Shown here piece after piece: positions 16,683 through 25,003 of a DNA stretch of 40,745 bases; within the stretch, counting starts at the first letter, position 1, and each line of letters starts with the position of its first letter. Below the pieces are notes generated by a model, which had not been told where the DNA came from, made no database searches, and was given only the letters and a program-made list of their open reading frames with translations. This DNA is from a virus. The position numbers and the translations under genes are program-made. The stretch is taken from the IMG/VR virus record IMGVR_UViG_3300033153_002531, positions 1 through 40,745 of that record; one strand, given 5' to 3'.

Positions 16683-19516
16683 AGGTTAATTCCTTTATTT
16701 ATTACTTCATCCGTAAAGTAAGATAGTGATTTTTCTCCACCCTCTGCAATAGCAGTAGCCTTAATCCACTTAACCATATCTACATTTTTTACAGATGATG
16801 TTATGTTTGATACACCTTGACTTTTTGCAATTATTTCTGCATAGTTAGCTAAGTGTGGCATAAGTTTACCATGTTTCTTGAAGTATGCCTTTTCCTTTGG
16901 CTCAGAAGCATATCTGTTTACATATTCAGCAAATGAATTTGTTGCACTAATGTTTGCTTCAATAACTCTTTTTAATGCTCTAATTCCATGTTCAGGAGTT
17001 TCAAAAGATACAAATGTTTTATCTCCTTTTCTTCTTGTTTGTCCTTGCCAATCATTATTCTTATTGTGCTTTATATTTCCAAGATTATTATTTCTTACAT
17101 TTCTTATTGCTTTTATTTCACTACTTACTGCAACAGGTGTATTAAGTGTTTTTTCTGAAAAATGAGTTACACCATTGTCTTCCTCTGTTTCTATTGTCGA
17201 TTTCATAACTGTCTCCATCAATGCACTTAGTGAAAAGTTTGCTTTTCTTATTTCTTCAATCTCGTTGCTTTCTGTAATTTCATGTTCAACCATAAACTCT
17301 TTACTCTCATTGTACTCTGCGATAATCTGACCATTTGTTGCCTTTGGATTATCTTTTAGAAATTTCTTTTTGAACTTATTTAGTTTTGTGGCTTCATTGC
17401 TTACACTAATTACTTCTTCTTGTCTTCTGTATAGCGATGTAGAAAACTTGTTTGCATCATCAATATTGCTAAATGTACCGAAGTTATTTCCTGTAGATTT
17501 ATATAGCTCTACTGCTTCATCTTCTGACATCGTATGACCATCTGGATGAACAACAGGAATTACAACTTGCGTATCACCAACTTTGTACCCTATGGTTTGC
17601 ATTGCTGTATTTGCTACAGGAGTGTTTATATCTAGGTTCCCTACCTCTTTCATTCCTTTCTTATAAACTCTTGTAGAAAGTCCATTTGCGTCAAGCCTAA
17701 TGGGTTCACCAGCAAGTCTTCTATTTATATTTTCTTTTGCGAGTACATCTTGTTCTCTCATTCTTGTTTTAAGTAGTGGAACCAATCTTCTTCTAAGCTC
17801 TGTTTCTTGTTTTACTGAAAGTTTCTTTCCGAATCTCTCTTCAATAACTTTTTGTTGTTTCTTTATTTCAAATTTCATGGTTTTTGAATCTTCTAATATC
17901 TGTTTATCCTTCAATCTACTACCATGAAGTATGTCTGTTTTTTCGATTATACCATCAATAGATTTTAAACCATTATTAAATCCTTCTCTCATCCTCATAG
18001 AGTTTCTAAGTTGTGGTACAGTTTTAATAAGAATATCACCATTCTCTTTTATTATTTTCCATCTGTTTCCACCATCATACTCAAGCTCTACTGTGTCTGC
18101 ATCTGCACTTGCAGAATAAAACTCCTTAATGATTTCAACACCATCAATCATTTTATCTCTTGTGTCAAGTTCTGTATTTTTGAAAATCATTCCATAAGGT
18201 GCATCACTTATCCAGCCTGAATTGTCTACATCATCGTAGGCTTCAAATTCATCGTGTGCTATCTCTGATGCAATATCAATATCTCCACCTGTATATTTCA
18301 TTAGCTCATTTACTCTTGGTACAAGATATTTCTTTTCATTATCGCTCATGCTTCGCAATATATTAATACCTATAGGGTCTATAGCACTAATTATTTCATC
18401 TTCCTCTACTGTTTTGTACTTTACATTAGCTTCTTTAATTCCTGTAAGTGTATGAACTGCTGATTCAAGACCTTCTGGATTGGTTAAGTCTAAACCATGA
18501 ACATCTGCAATTACTTCTATTGCTCTCATGTCTTGATTTGTCTTTTCATCATATTGATAAGTATTTTTTGTATTCAAATACATTTTATACTTTTCATGTG
18601 CGTCTTCTACGTTTGTTGTCATTGTAGTAAATACTGATTTTCCCAACGTGTCAAGCTCTGCTATTCTTGCATTATTGTTGTTTGCCAAGTCTATTGCTTC
18701 GCCAACCATATTATTTGCTATAAGCTTACTTGTTGTGGTTGCAAGAAGCTTTGTTGACTCAGCTCTGTTTAATCCGCTACCTACTGCTGCCTGTGAAAAC
18801 TCTGTACCGTTCATAGCTTTTGCAATGGTTGCTTCTTCTCTTTGTAGATTTAGAATATGCTTTCTAAACTTTGGTGCTATATTTGGGTCCTTGATTTCTG
18901 CCATAATTGGGAACAATTCTAGTATTTGTTCGGAGGACATTCCTTTCAATACATCTGTATTCAAATACGACTCTGCTCTATCTCCAACCATTTTAAAAAA
19001 CTCTGGCTTAGTAACTCTTCCATCAAGCGAATCAAGCAATTCATAACCATATTCTACACTTGTTATATGCGGCAATGACTGTGAAACCAAGTTTTTTGCA
19101 CCAGCCATGTCTTCTGCACTTAGGATATCATTGGTTTTACCATCTTGTTGTGCATGAAATAGGTCATAAGCTTGTTTATGCTCTGGCTTAAGCATATTGT
19201 ATAACTCACTTTGTTTAGCTCTTACATCTATGTGAAAACCACCATGTTCATCAGAAGTAGGATTATCCCTGTCTATAAAGTCATACTCATTCTTTGCTTT
19301 TTGATAACCTATCTTTAGGTCATTAAGTGCAAGAGTAGATGATTTGTCATCAAGGATTTCCTGTTCTCTCTTTTGTTTATCCATTCCCTTTTTTACTGTC
19401 AATGCAGTTGTTACAATCTTTCCAAGTGCTGCACCTCTATCATGTTGTCTTGTTCCTGTCTCTACAGAAGTATTGAAACCAATATTCTTTATTTGTGTAT
19501 CTGCTACTTTTACCAT
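16679..19516 (-). CDS. Internal virion protein with C-terminal peptidoglycan hydrolase-like domain (gp15-like)
   Basis: A 945-residue protein in the T7 gp15 position. The first 800 or so residues are helical and charged and fit an internal core protein. Residues about 805-945 carry a separate domain opening with RNNNLGNIKHNKNNDWQGQT, then FVSFETPEHGIRAL, the hallmark of the RNNNPGNI-type muralytic domain found in phage virion proteins. It would open the cell wall during DNA entry. In T7 the virion transglycosylase is at the N-terminus of gp16, so the domain has a different carrier here. Confidence 0.8.
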   Translation of the reverse strand: MVKVADTQIKNIGFNTSVETGTRQHDRGAALGKIVTTALTVKKGMDKQKREQEILDDKSSTLALNDLKIGYQKAKNEYDFIDRDNPTSDEHGGFHIDVRAKQSELYNMLKPEHKQAYDLFHAQQDGKTNDILSAEDMAGAKNLVSQSLPHITSVEYGYELLDSLDGRVTKPEFFKMVGDRAESYLNTDVLKGMSSEQILELFPIMAEIKDPNIAPKFRKHILNLQREEATIAKAMNGTEFSQAAVGSGLNRAESTKLLATTTSKLIANNMVGEAIDLANNNNARIAELDTLGKSVFTTMTTNVEDAHEKYKMYLNTKNTYQYDEKTNQDMRAIEVIADVHGLDLTNPEGLESAVHTLTGIKEANVKYKTVEEDEIISAIDPIGINILRSMSDNEKKYLVPRVNELMKYTGGDIDIASEIAHDEFEAYDDVDNSGWISDAPYGMIFKNTELDTRDKMIDGVEIIKEFYSASADADTVELEYDGGNRWKIIKENGDILIKTVPQLRNSMRMREGFNNGLKSIDGIIEKTDILHGSRLKDKQILEDSKTMKFEIKKQQKVIEERFGKKLSVKQETELRRRLVPLLKTRMREQDVLAKENINRRLAGEPIRLDANGLSTRVYKKGMKEVGNLDINTPVANTAMQTIGYKVGDTQVVIPVVHPDGHTMSEDEAVELYKSTGNNFGTFSNIDDANKFSTSLYRRQEEVISVSNEATKLNKFKKKFLKDNPKATNGQIIAEYNESKEFMVEHEITESNEIEEIRKANFSLSALMETVMKSTIETEEDNGVTHFSEKTLNTPVAVSSEIKAIRNVRNNNLGNIKHNKNNDWQGQTRRKGDKTFVSFETPEHGIRALKRVIEANISATNSFAEYVNRYASEPKEKAYFKKHGKLMPHLANYAEIIAKSQGVSNITSSVKNVDMVKWIKATAIAEGGEKSLSYFTDEVINKGINL

Positions 19517-19519
19517 ATC

Positions 19520-20047
19520 TTAATCCTTTACACCAGAGGTTGTTTTAGTCGGCAATGGTCCACCCATTCCAACATAGGTAGATGCACCAGCCATACCAGC
19601 ATCTAAGAGCATTGTAAGGCTACTTTTCTTTCTGCTTTCTGCTTCCATAAGTAGTGCTTCTGAATCTACTTTTTCAGCAATCATATCTTGAGCAATATTC
19701 TGAATATTTCTATTGGTTACTTTAGCTATTTGACCTTTTGCTTCTGATGCTTCTGTTCTTGCTGCACCCTTGAGTCTTTTAGCTACATTTCCAGCAACCA
19801 TTGTTTCAGCCTGTACAACTTCCATTGTTCCTTTGGTTTTAAGAAAACTTCTTGTTACCTCTGTCATTTTTTCCATTGCAAGAGATTTTTGCTCTTCCAT
19901 TTGATTTTCTGCAATCTTGCTCTTGAGTTCATATCTTCTTCTTGTGTTAGCCTGTGATGCTTCTGCTTGTGCATTTGTAGACTGACTAGAAAGATGTGAG
20001 CTACCAGCAGATAATACTACCATTGTTCCCGTGAAATAAAAAGCCAT
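19520..20047 (-). CDS. Internal virion protein (T7 gp14-like)
   Basis: A 175-residue protein next to the gp15- and gp16-like genes, near T7 gp14 in size (196). It has a hydrophobic start, a long charged helical middle rich in Ala, Glu, Lys and Met, and a Gly/Ala-rich end (AGMAGASTYVGMGG). T7 gp14 inserts in the outer membrane as the outermost part of the ejection channel. Assignment rests on order and composition. GGAG precedes the ATG. Confidence 0.72.
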   Translation of the reverse strand: MAFYFTGTMVVLSAGSSHLSSQSTNAQAEASQANTRRRYELKSKIAENQMEEQKSLAMEKMTEVTRSFLKTKGTMEVVQAETMVAGNVAKRLKGAARTEASEAKGQIAKVTNRNIQNIAQDMIAEKVDSEALLMEAESRKKSSLTMLLDAGMAGASTYVGMGGPLPTKTTSGVKD

Positions 20048-20048
20048 A

Positions 20049-20450
20049 CTATTCTCCTATTTGTGCTACATGACTTGTAACAGCCTGTATTAATTTATCT
20101 ATATCTCTTTTGTTTGATGCTTCTTTATCAACAAGAGTGTCTTCAAGTACAGTTATATTAGTCTCATTGGTTACATGAACTGTAGTCCAAAACATATCTT
20201 CAAGGATATATAAAACTTTTCTAACTCCTGCCTTTGATTCAAATGTGAATGGTGCAGTAATTTTAGATACAACGCCATTCATCCAAACCATGGCACTACC
20301 TTTTGAAACCATATTAAGATGAGTTGTTTCATGCACATGACCGACAACAATCATACCTTTAGGCATGAATATTTCTCTAGCATATACACCTTCACTAAAA
20401 GTATGAACAAGAGGTAATTCATCTTCTCTTATGTCAATTAGTTGCTTCAT
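20049..20450 (-). CDS. Cupin-fold phage protein
   Basis: A 133-residue protein with a double-stranded beta-helix pattern: GVYAREIFMPKGMIVVGHVHET, then GSAMVWMN and a KAGVRKVLYILED strand ending in WTTVHVT. The metal-ligand-like His pair is in GHVHETTH. Small cupin proteins recur in T7-like late operons before the internal virion genes; their role is not settled (virion assembly or morphogenesis is suspected). AAAGGA precedes the ATG. Confidence 0.7.
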   Translation of the reverse strand: MKQLIDIREDELPLVHTFSEGVYAREIFMPKGMIVVGHVHETTHLNMVSKGSAMVWMNGVVSKITAPFTFESKAGVRKVLYILEDMFWTTVHVTNETNITVLEDTLVDKEASNKRDIDKLIQAVTSHVAQIGE

Positions 20451-20491
20451 CTAAATATTCCTTTGTTTTTGCTTGTGTAGTATATCATGTA

Positions 20492-20929
20492 TTATCTTTC
20501 TTGTTTATTGCAAATGTTATGTATGGTTACTTCAAACCTTCTGCTAAAGTCATAATAATCACTAAACCTAATGATTAATTCCATGTCATATTCACAGAAT
20601 CTTTCAAGAAACTTTACTGCTCTGTTGAAGGTGAAATCTAATGTTGTAATGTATGTGATTTTTGTTTTTGCTATCAATCTCATTTTTGAATAATCAATCT
20701 CTTCAATATGATATAGATACTCTATAAGTAGTGTTGTTTTTTCTATAACCTCAAGCTCATCATCCTTCTCTTTCTTATAACCATTGATGTCAAAGAGTTG
20801 GTTGTTTGTGCCTTTGTTTACAATATATTTCTTAATGCTCTTTGGTGCAGAGACACCATGCATTATATTGATATTTATACCTAGTGTTTCAGATGCTTCT
20901 TTAAGTGGTATGTACCCTAATGTTTGCAT
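20492..20929 (-). CDS. Possible HTH regulator within the late region
   Basis: A 145-residue protein. Residues 6-18 (YIPLKEASETLGI) read like the recognition part of an excisionase/MerR-type winged helix. The rest is helical and charged and resembles no family I know. It has its own upstream TATAAT at 20962-20967 (minus) and a 90-base leader, which is unusual inside the late operon. It could regulate late genes; DNA binding is inferred only from the short N-terminal pattern. Confidence 0.5.
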   Translation of the reverse strand: MQTLGYIPLKEASETLGININIMHGVSAPKSIKKYIVNKGTNNQLFDINGYKKEKDDELEVIEKTTLLIEYLYHIEEIDYSKMRLIAKTKITYITTLDFTFNRAVKFLERFCEYDMELIIRFSDYYDFSRRFEVTIHNICNKQER

Positions 20930-20961
20930 GGATAATCCTGTTGATAACTTAATATAAAATT

Positions 20962-20967
20962 ATTATA
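20962..20967 (-). promoter_or_regulatory. Predicted -10 element for the 20929 gene
   Basis: On the minus strand the gap 20930-21018 is very AT-rich and contains AAAGTTATAATAATT with a perfect TATAAT. It lies about 33 bases upstream of the ATG at 20929. No convincing -35 box is present. Confidence 0.45.
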
Positions 20968-21018
20968 ACTTTATATATCAATAAAATACTTTAGTTCAGA
21001 AAATAGAAAATTTCTTTT

Positions 21019-21096
21019 TTACTTTGTACATACGGGACACCTATCGCCTAAGAACTTTCTTCCACATCTACATTGCTTAAAAGCATTTAACTTCAT
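21019..21096 (-). CDS. 25-residue zinc-ribbon microprotein
   Basis: A short frame that starts one base after the endolysin stop, with GGTAGGTGG just upstream. The product has four cysteines arranged CRCG (Cys9, Cys11) and CPVC (Cys20, Cys23), a compact zinc knuckle, in a basic background. Length and arrangement suggest a real microprotein, since chance frames seldom show two CxC/CxxC pairs with a ribosome site. Function unknown. Confidence 0.55.
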   Translation of the reverse strand: MKLNAFKQCRCGRKFLGDRCPVCTK

Positions 21097-21097
21097 G

Positions 21098-21448
21098 TTA
21101 CCACCTACCTTTCTTTGACCTAACATCAACATGGGTAAAGTATGAATATCTACCTATTCCATATTTTCTTGGATATTTTTTTAATAGATATTTTTGTACT
21201 TCATTTGGAGAAATACCAGATATGATAATATCAGCAGCAATAGCTTTCAAATGTTTACTTCTCTTTGCTCCACCAACTGAATTGTTATGGTTCTTACATC
21301 TATACCCACTCATAATGGTTACAGGTCTACCAAAATACTCTCTGATGTCTTCAAGTACATCTATCAACTCTTTTGGAGGTAAGACAAGCTCACACTTGCC
21401 ACAATGACACTTAAATTCATAATCACTAAAATGTTTACTTAGTTTCAT
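21098..21448 (-). CDS. Endolysin, peptidase M15 type
   Basis: A 116-residue zinc peptidase. The start at 21448 is chosen because AAGGA lies just upstream. The M15 motifs are SKHLKAIAAD with His66 and Asp73, and THVDV with His106 as third ligand and Asp108. SGYRC near residue 47 is also typical. The family includes D-Ala-D-Ala carboxypeptidases and L-Ala-D-Glu endopeptidases that cut peptidoglycan. Cys14, Cys16 and Cys19 near the N-terminus are usual in the M15_3 subgroup. It is downstream of a holin gene, so it is the likely lysis enzyme. No signal peptide is seen. Confidence 0.88.
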   Translation of the reverse strand: MKLSKHFSDYEFKCHCGKCELVLPPKELIDVLEDIREYFGRPVTIMSGYRCKNHNNSVGGAKRSKHLKAIAADIIISGISPNEVQKYLLKKYPRKYGIGRYSYFTHVDVRSKKGRW

Positions 21449-21458
21449 CTGTTTTTCC

Positions 21459-21611
21459 TTATTCGTTAAAGAATTTTCGTTCTTGGTGTTCACCCTTTTT
21501 ACCAATGTTAAATGTTTCTACAGGTCTATGATAACCCATAACTCTTGTATAGACCATACATTTTGTTCTTTCTGTCTTGTGTTGTTCTAATACTGTTTCT
21601 CTTTTTGTCAT
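21459..21611 (-). CDS. Mini-protein resembling the C-terminal glycyl-radical segment of anaerobic NrdD
   Basis: A 50-residue protein between holin and endolysin, starting in a TAATG overlap with the holin stop. Its core CMVYTRVMGYHRPVETFN, then GKKGEHQERKFF, is the pattern seen at the end of class III ribonucleotide reductases (R-V-x-G-Y with the radical Gly, then N-x-G-K-x-E). Small phage proteins of this kind are often annotated as NrdD fragments. The catalytic body of NrdD is absent from the window. It may be a spare radical domain for a host enzyme or a reused fold; function is not shown. Confidence 0.6.
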   Translation of the reverse strand: MTKRETVLEQHKTERTKCMVYTRVMGYHRPVETFNIGKKGEHQERKFFNE

Positions 21612-22015
21612 TATTCACCTTTCCAGACTTTAACCATTTTTTCGCCAGACCTACCAGCAATGTAACCACCTATTCCAAGATGTAGTAAGGTCCACATATC
21701 AGGAGGAATTACAAGTGTTGGAACTGCATATCCCCACGATTGAAAATATGGAACCACAATATAGTTGTTGGCTATGATTGTTACAAAAACCAACATTGTA
21801 ATTGGTCGCCATGAAGCTACTAACCAATGTTCACTTTGTGCTTCTGCCACAATAGTTTTAGCCTTAGCTTCCATAAGTTTACTCTCTGCATTTTGTATGG
21901 CTTCAAGTATCTTTAGCTTTTCAGCAGGGTCTTTAATTCCCTCTCCTGTAATTGCTTCTCTTATATCCTTAAAGATGCTACCAACATCTCCTAGTTTAAA
22001 ATCTACCAATGCCAT
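21611..22015 (-). CDS. Holin, 3TM type
   Basis: A 134-residue protein; start at 22015 with AAGGAATAAC upstream. The soluble N-terminal helix ends in AEAQSEHWLVASWRPITMLVFV, the hallmark of the 3TM holin family (a conserved W-RPI before the first membrane helix). Membrane segments lie at about 75-93 and 105-125, ending in LGIGGYIAGRSGEK. It forms lesions in the inner membrane that release the endolysin. A longer upstream reading of the frame would add a leucine-rich artefact that lies in the preceding gene. Confidence 0.85.
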   Translation of the reverse strand: MALVDFKLGDVGSIFKDIREAITGEGIKDPAEKLKILEAIQNAESKLMEAKAKTIVAEAQSEHWLVASWRPITMLVFVTIIANNYIVVPYFQSWGYAVPTLVIPPDMWTLLHLGIGGYIAGRSGEKMVKVWKGE

Positions 22016-22025
22016 GTTATTCCTT

Positions 22026-22322
22026 TTATTTTGCCATGATAACAGTACCAAGAACAGCCATGAGTATAGCAGTTCCAATAATCTTAGCAGTCCAAGTAAC
22101 AATTCCTTCAAGTCTTGCTAATCTCTTACCATCTGGGTCAATCCTTGCACAATGTTCAATGGCTGTCAATCTCTTATCCATTGACTTGTATTTCTCATCA
22201 ACCCTAGCAAACTGTGGAAGTAATGCTACCATGTCTTTAAAATCCTTTGCAAGAGCATCCACATTGTTTGTAGTCACTTCTTGCATTACTATTAGTTTAC
22301 CTATCTTTTCACTATCGGTCAT
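22026..22322 (-). CDS. XhlA-like lysis accessory protein
   Basis: A 98-residue protein with a coiled-coil-like N-terminal part and one C-terminal membrane helix (WTAKIIGTAILMAVLGTVIMAK). The block RLARLEGIVTWTAKIIGTAI is close to the XhlA haemolysin/holin-accessory pattern. Together with the next gene it forms a lysis unit. A spanin-like role is the alternative. AAGGAAAAC precedes the ATG. Confidence 0.65.
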   Translation of the reverse strand: MTDSEKIGKLIVMQEVTTNNVDALAKDFKDMVALLPQFARVDEKYKSMDKRLTAIEHCARIDPDGKRLARLEGIVTWTAKIIGTAILMAVLGTVIMAK

Positions 22323-22385
22323 TTGTTTTCCTTGGTTTAATTAGTTAAAAGTATAACCTATTGGAACTTTGACGTTCTCCAAAAC

Positions 22386-23063
22386 TTACAGCAACCATTC
22401 TTTTACATTGTTTCTGTATCTGGTAGTGGTTTCACCAGCAACTATGTTTCCCTCAATGTCATTGTCTTCATCTTCTTGTGTATAGGTGTACCCGTAAGGT
22501 GTAGCTTCATATAGAATGCACTCATCAATGGTTTGAAAAGCCATAAACTCATCAAATTTACTTCCTTTAGTATCAAACATAACTATCGCATTATCTTCAA
22601 TGTCTGAAACAATTTTAGCCATTTGAGGAACAGAAACAGAATGTTTCGTAAAGTTCTCATCACGAACTTCTTTTAATCCTCTTTTAGTACCTACAGCAAA
22701 GGCTACAAGAGCTTTAGCATTACCTTTAACCCTAAACCCTAACCCTGTGTCTACTTTAGCTTCATCCTCGTATTTATCGGCAGCTTCAAACAAGTCTTTA
22801 GCCATAAGACTTTTTACTGCTCCTAACTCTTTAGCTACAGGAGTGTATGAAGTTGTCCATAAGTTACCTACTAATTCAGAAATAGGCTCACTACCGTAAT
22901 ATCTACTGTTTGGTTGTGAGAGAAAAGACAGGTTATAGAAACCTACACTATTTCTGTCTTCTTCTGACATTTTAAGTAGATACATATTCATTCCACCTAC
23001 CTCGACTGTTCTACCTCTTTTTATGTTCTCTACCCTATCTATGTTTGCGTTGTAAAGTTTCAT
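22386..23063 (-). CDS. Unknown virion-region protein downstream of the fibre gene
   Basis: A 225-residue soluble protein, mixed alpha/beta, with an acidic segment near the end (QEDEDNDIEG). It starts in a 1-base overlap region right after the LamG fibre gene, a usual place for fibre assembly factors or further adsorption proteins. No family is recognised. It includes a short GGGTTAGGGTTTAGGG-like stretch by codon coincidence. Confidence 0.55.
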   Translation of the reverse strand: MKLYNANIDRVENIKRGRTVEVGGMNMYLLKMSEEDRNSVGFYNLSFLSQPNSRYYGSEPISELVGNLWTTSYTPVAKELGAVKSLMAKDLFEAADKYEDEAKVDTGLGFRVKGNAKALVAFAVGTKRGLKEVRDENFTKHSVSVPQMAKIVSDIEDNAIVMFDTKGSKFDEFMAFQTIDECILYEATPYGYTYTQEDEDNDIEGNIVAGETTTRYRNNVKEWLL

Positions 23064-25003
23064 TATTCGAAATCTCCTTTTTCTGTGTTGTATATAACAT
23101 CTATTTGTTCTCCTGATAAAGCTTTATTATATATTCTTAGTTTAGCTAAATTTCCATCTAAAAACCTTGATGCGTTAGCACTTGTACCTATATGTATTTT
23201 ATCAGCGAGAGAAGTATAACTATTTGAAAATGTAAATGGAAGTTCTCCTATAAATTCATTATCTTCATACCCCGATATATGTGTACCGTCCCATTGAAAA
23301 GCCATAAATCTCCAAGTATTTGTTATATGTGTTGGAGAACCTTGTTCAAGAGCGACTGCATTTTCTATGTGGTTTCTTATATAAAGTCTTCTTTTTTTAT
23401 CACTAGTATCAGCTTGACCAGCCATTAGTATTACTGTATCTTCGGGATATGTTCCTGATACTATTTCTATAATAGAATTTTCAACACTATTAAAATTATC
23501 TTCTTTAATCCAACATGTAATACAGAAAGGTTGTCCTATTGTCATTGTATTATCGGGTATTATAATATATCCGTTTGTTCCATTAAAATTAGCACTATTT
23601 CCATTGTAAGTAACATCAGCGTCATGAATAGAATCAAATTCATTATAATAATTATCTTTACTATTATTTGCAAGTGGATAAAAAGCTACCAAACCATCAT
23701 CAATATCTATTGCACGAAAGTTTTTTTCATAATTGTATATGTCTGTGATTTCTTGTTGAGACAATATAGAATGATATAGTCTGACATTGCGTAAAGTGCC
23801 TTTAAAGTTTGCACTTGAACTGCTTGTATCAAATAAACTACCAAATAAACCTAGGTTTATAGTGGCTGACGAACAAGTTCCACTTCCTTTTGATATTCCG
23901 TTAACATATAATATAAAACTACCACCATTACGAGTAATAACAAATAATTTTTCTGATGTACCATGGTCTGATTGAATGGTAGAAGAAAAAGTGTTATCTA
24001 TAGCCATATCTAATGTATTATCTCCTCTCAGTCTTATAAATTCATAGTGAGCAGTATCATTATCCTTACTTATTATAATATTACTATTTGATGGTATGTC
24101 AACACTAGCCCAAAAACTAATAGTAAAATTATCGATGTATGCTTGTGGTATTTTTATTTGACTAGTTGGTACTGATGTTGTTCCATTATTATTATTAAAC
24201 CTTGCAATACTTCCAAACTCTGCATTGTCTACGTAAGTAACTCCAACTTCTGTTCCATTACGATTACCCGTAGTATCCTCTGCTGTACCCGTTAAAGGAT
24301 AATGTGCCATTAGTCCATCTGTAGTTGGTAACGGTAGAGGTTTAGGATAGTAGCCTTCTTCAAATAATGCATTTATGAATGTTTGGGTTTTAACCTCATT
24401 ATAAAATCTTACATTAGAAATTTTTCCACTGTAATATTCTAATGTATCTGCGCTTGAACCATATCTACCAAATTGAGTTATACCATTATTTGCAGATAGT
24501 GTAGAAGCTATGCTAAATGTATCTGTTTCATCAATAGCACATTTTAAAGTTGTGCCATCATAAGTAATAACAAAAAAGTGTTTTGAGTTGTCAAGGTCAT
24601 ATACAGTTGATGAGGTAGCTAAATTTTGTGTGGTATCATTAGCTCTACTAACTCTTACTATACCGTCAGAATTTATACCCAAAGCAACACCCATTTTAAT
24701 ACTATTTGTACCTTCTGTTCCTATAATTATTGTCCTATAGGGTCCTGTGTTTTCACTTGCTGTAAACCAACCAGATATAGTATAGGTGTTTGTTTCGCTT
24801 GCAATATCTACTAGTGGAGTAGTGATGTACGAGTTAAGTATTGTTGTAAAATAAGAATCATCACTTTGAAAATCTACATTACTAGCAACACCATCATAAT
24901 CACCATGACTATCAGCTGCATTATTGTTCAGTAAATAGTGTGCTATAAGGTTTTTAGTTAAATCAACCCCCCCACCGTTTGAGCCAAGTAATAGTTTACT
25001 CAT
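23063..25003 (-). CDS. Tail fibre/adhesin with three tandem LamG (ConA-like) domains
   Basis: About 646 residues from the ATG at 25003, which overlaps the previous stop as TAATG without a separate ribosome site. Three repeats of about 210 residues each start with a motif like LIAHYLLNNNAADS, LMAHYPLTGTAEDT or LVAFYPLANNSKDN, and end with KISNVRFYN, TLRNVRLYH or LAKLRIYN. These are concanavalin A-like/LamG_3 jelly-roll domains that bind glycans. It probably recognises the host surface. The coding strand has a run of seven G at codons 10-13 (see separate entry). Confidence 0.82.
   Translation of the reverse strand: MSKLLLGSNGGGVDLTKNLIAHYLLNNNAADSHGDYDGVASNVDFQSDDSYFTTILNSYITTPLVDIASETNTYTISGWFTASENTGPYRTIIIGTEGTNSIKMGVALGINSDGIVRVSRANDTTQNLATSSTVYDLDNSKHFFVITYDGTTLKCAIDETDTFSIASTLSANNGITQFGRYGSSADTLEYYSGKISNVRFYNEVKTQTFINALFEEGYYPKPLPLPTTDGLMAHYPLTGTAEDTTGNRNGTEVGVTYVDNAEFGSIARFNNNNGTTSVPTSQIKIPQAYIDNFTISFWASVDIPSNSNIIISKDNDTAHYEFIRLRGDNTLDMAIDNTFSSTIQSDHGTSEKLFVITRNGGSFILYVNGISKGSGTCSSATINLGLFGSLFDTSSSSANFKGTLRNVRLYHSILSQQEITDIYNYEKNFRAIDIDDGLVAFYPLANNSKDNYYNEFDSIHDADVTYNGNSANFNGTNGYIIIPDNTMTIGQPFCITCWIKEDNFNSVENSIIEIVSGTYPEDTVILMAGQADTSDKKRRLYIRNHIENAVALEQGSPTHITNTWRFMAFQWDGTHISGYEDNEFIGELPFTFSNSYTSLADKIHIGTSANASRFLDGNLAKLRIYNKALSGEQIDVIYNTEKGDFE
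24967..24973 (-). repeat. Homopolymer G7 tract at the start of the fibre gene
   Basis: On the coding strand GGTGGGGGGGTTGAT falls at codons 10-14 of the LamG fibre gene. A seven-base G run stands out in this AT-rich genome; I noticed no other of that length. One-base slippage would stop translation early, so the tract could switch the fibre on and off. The same tract also encodes the Gly-rich linker GGG that phage LamG proteins often have. Confidence 0.6.

Noticed and set aside
21449-21505. N-terminal extension of the endolysin frame
   Set aside because: It overlaps the NrdD-like gene, and the ribosome site supports the ATG at 21448.
22016-22111. Leucine-rich N-terminal extension of the holin frame
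   Set aside because: It lies inside the XhlA-like gene in another frame; the holin has a ribosome site at 22015.
22333-22375. Bulged hairpin TTGG-AG-AAC/GTTCCAA on the minus strand
   Set aside because: Weak stem and no T run; not called as a terminator.
22728-22748. Telomere-like CCCTAAACCCTAACCCT stretch
   Set aside because: It encodes Gly-Leu-Gly-Phe-Arg-Val-Lys in frame in the 22386-23063 gene; only about three imperfect units, explained by codon coincidence.
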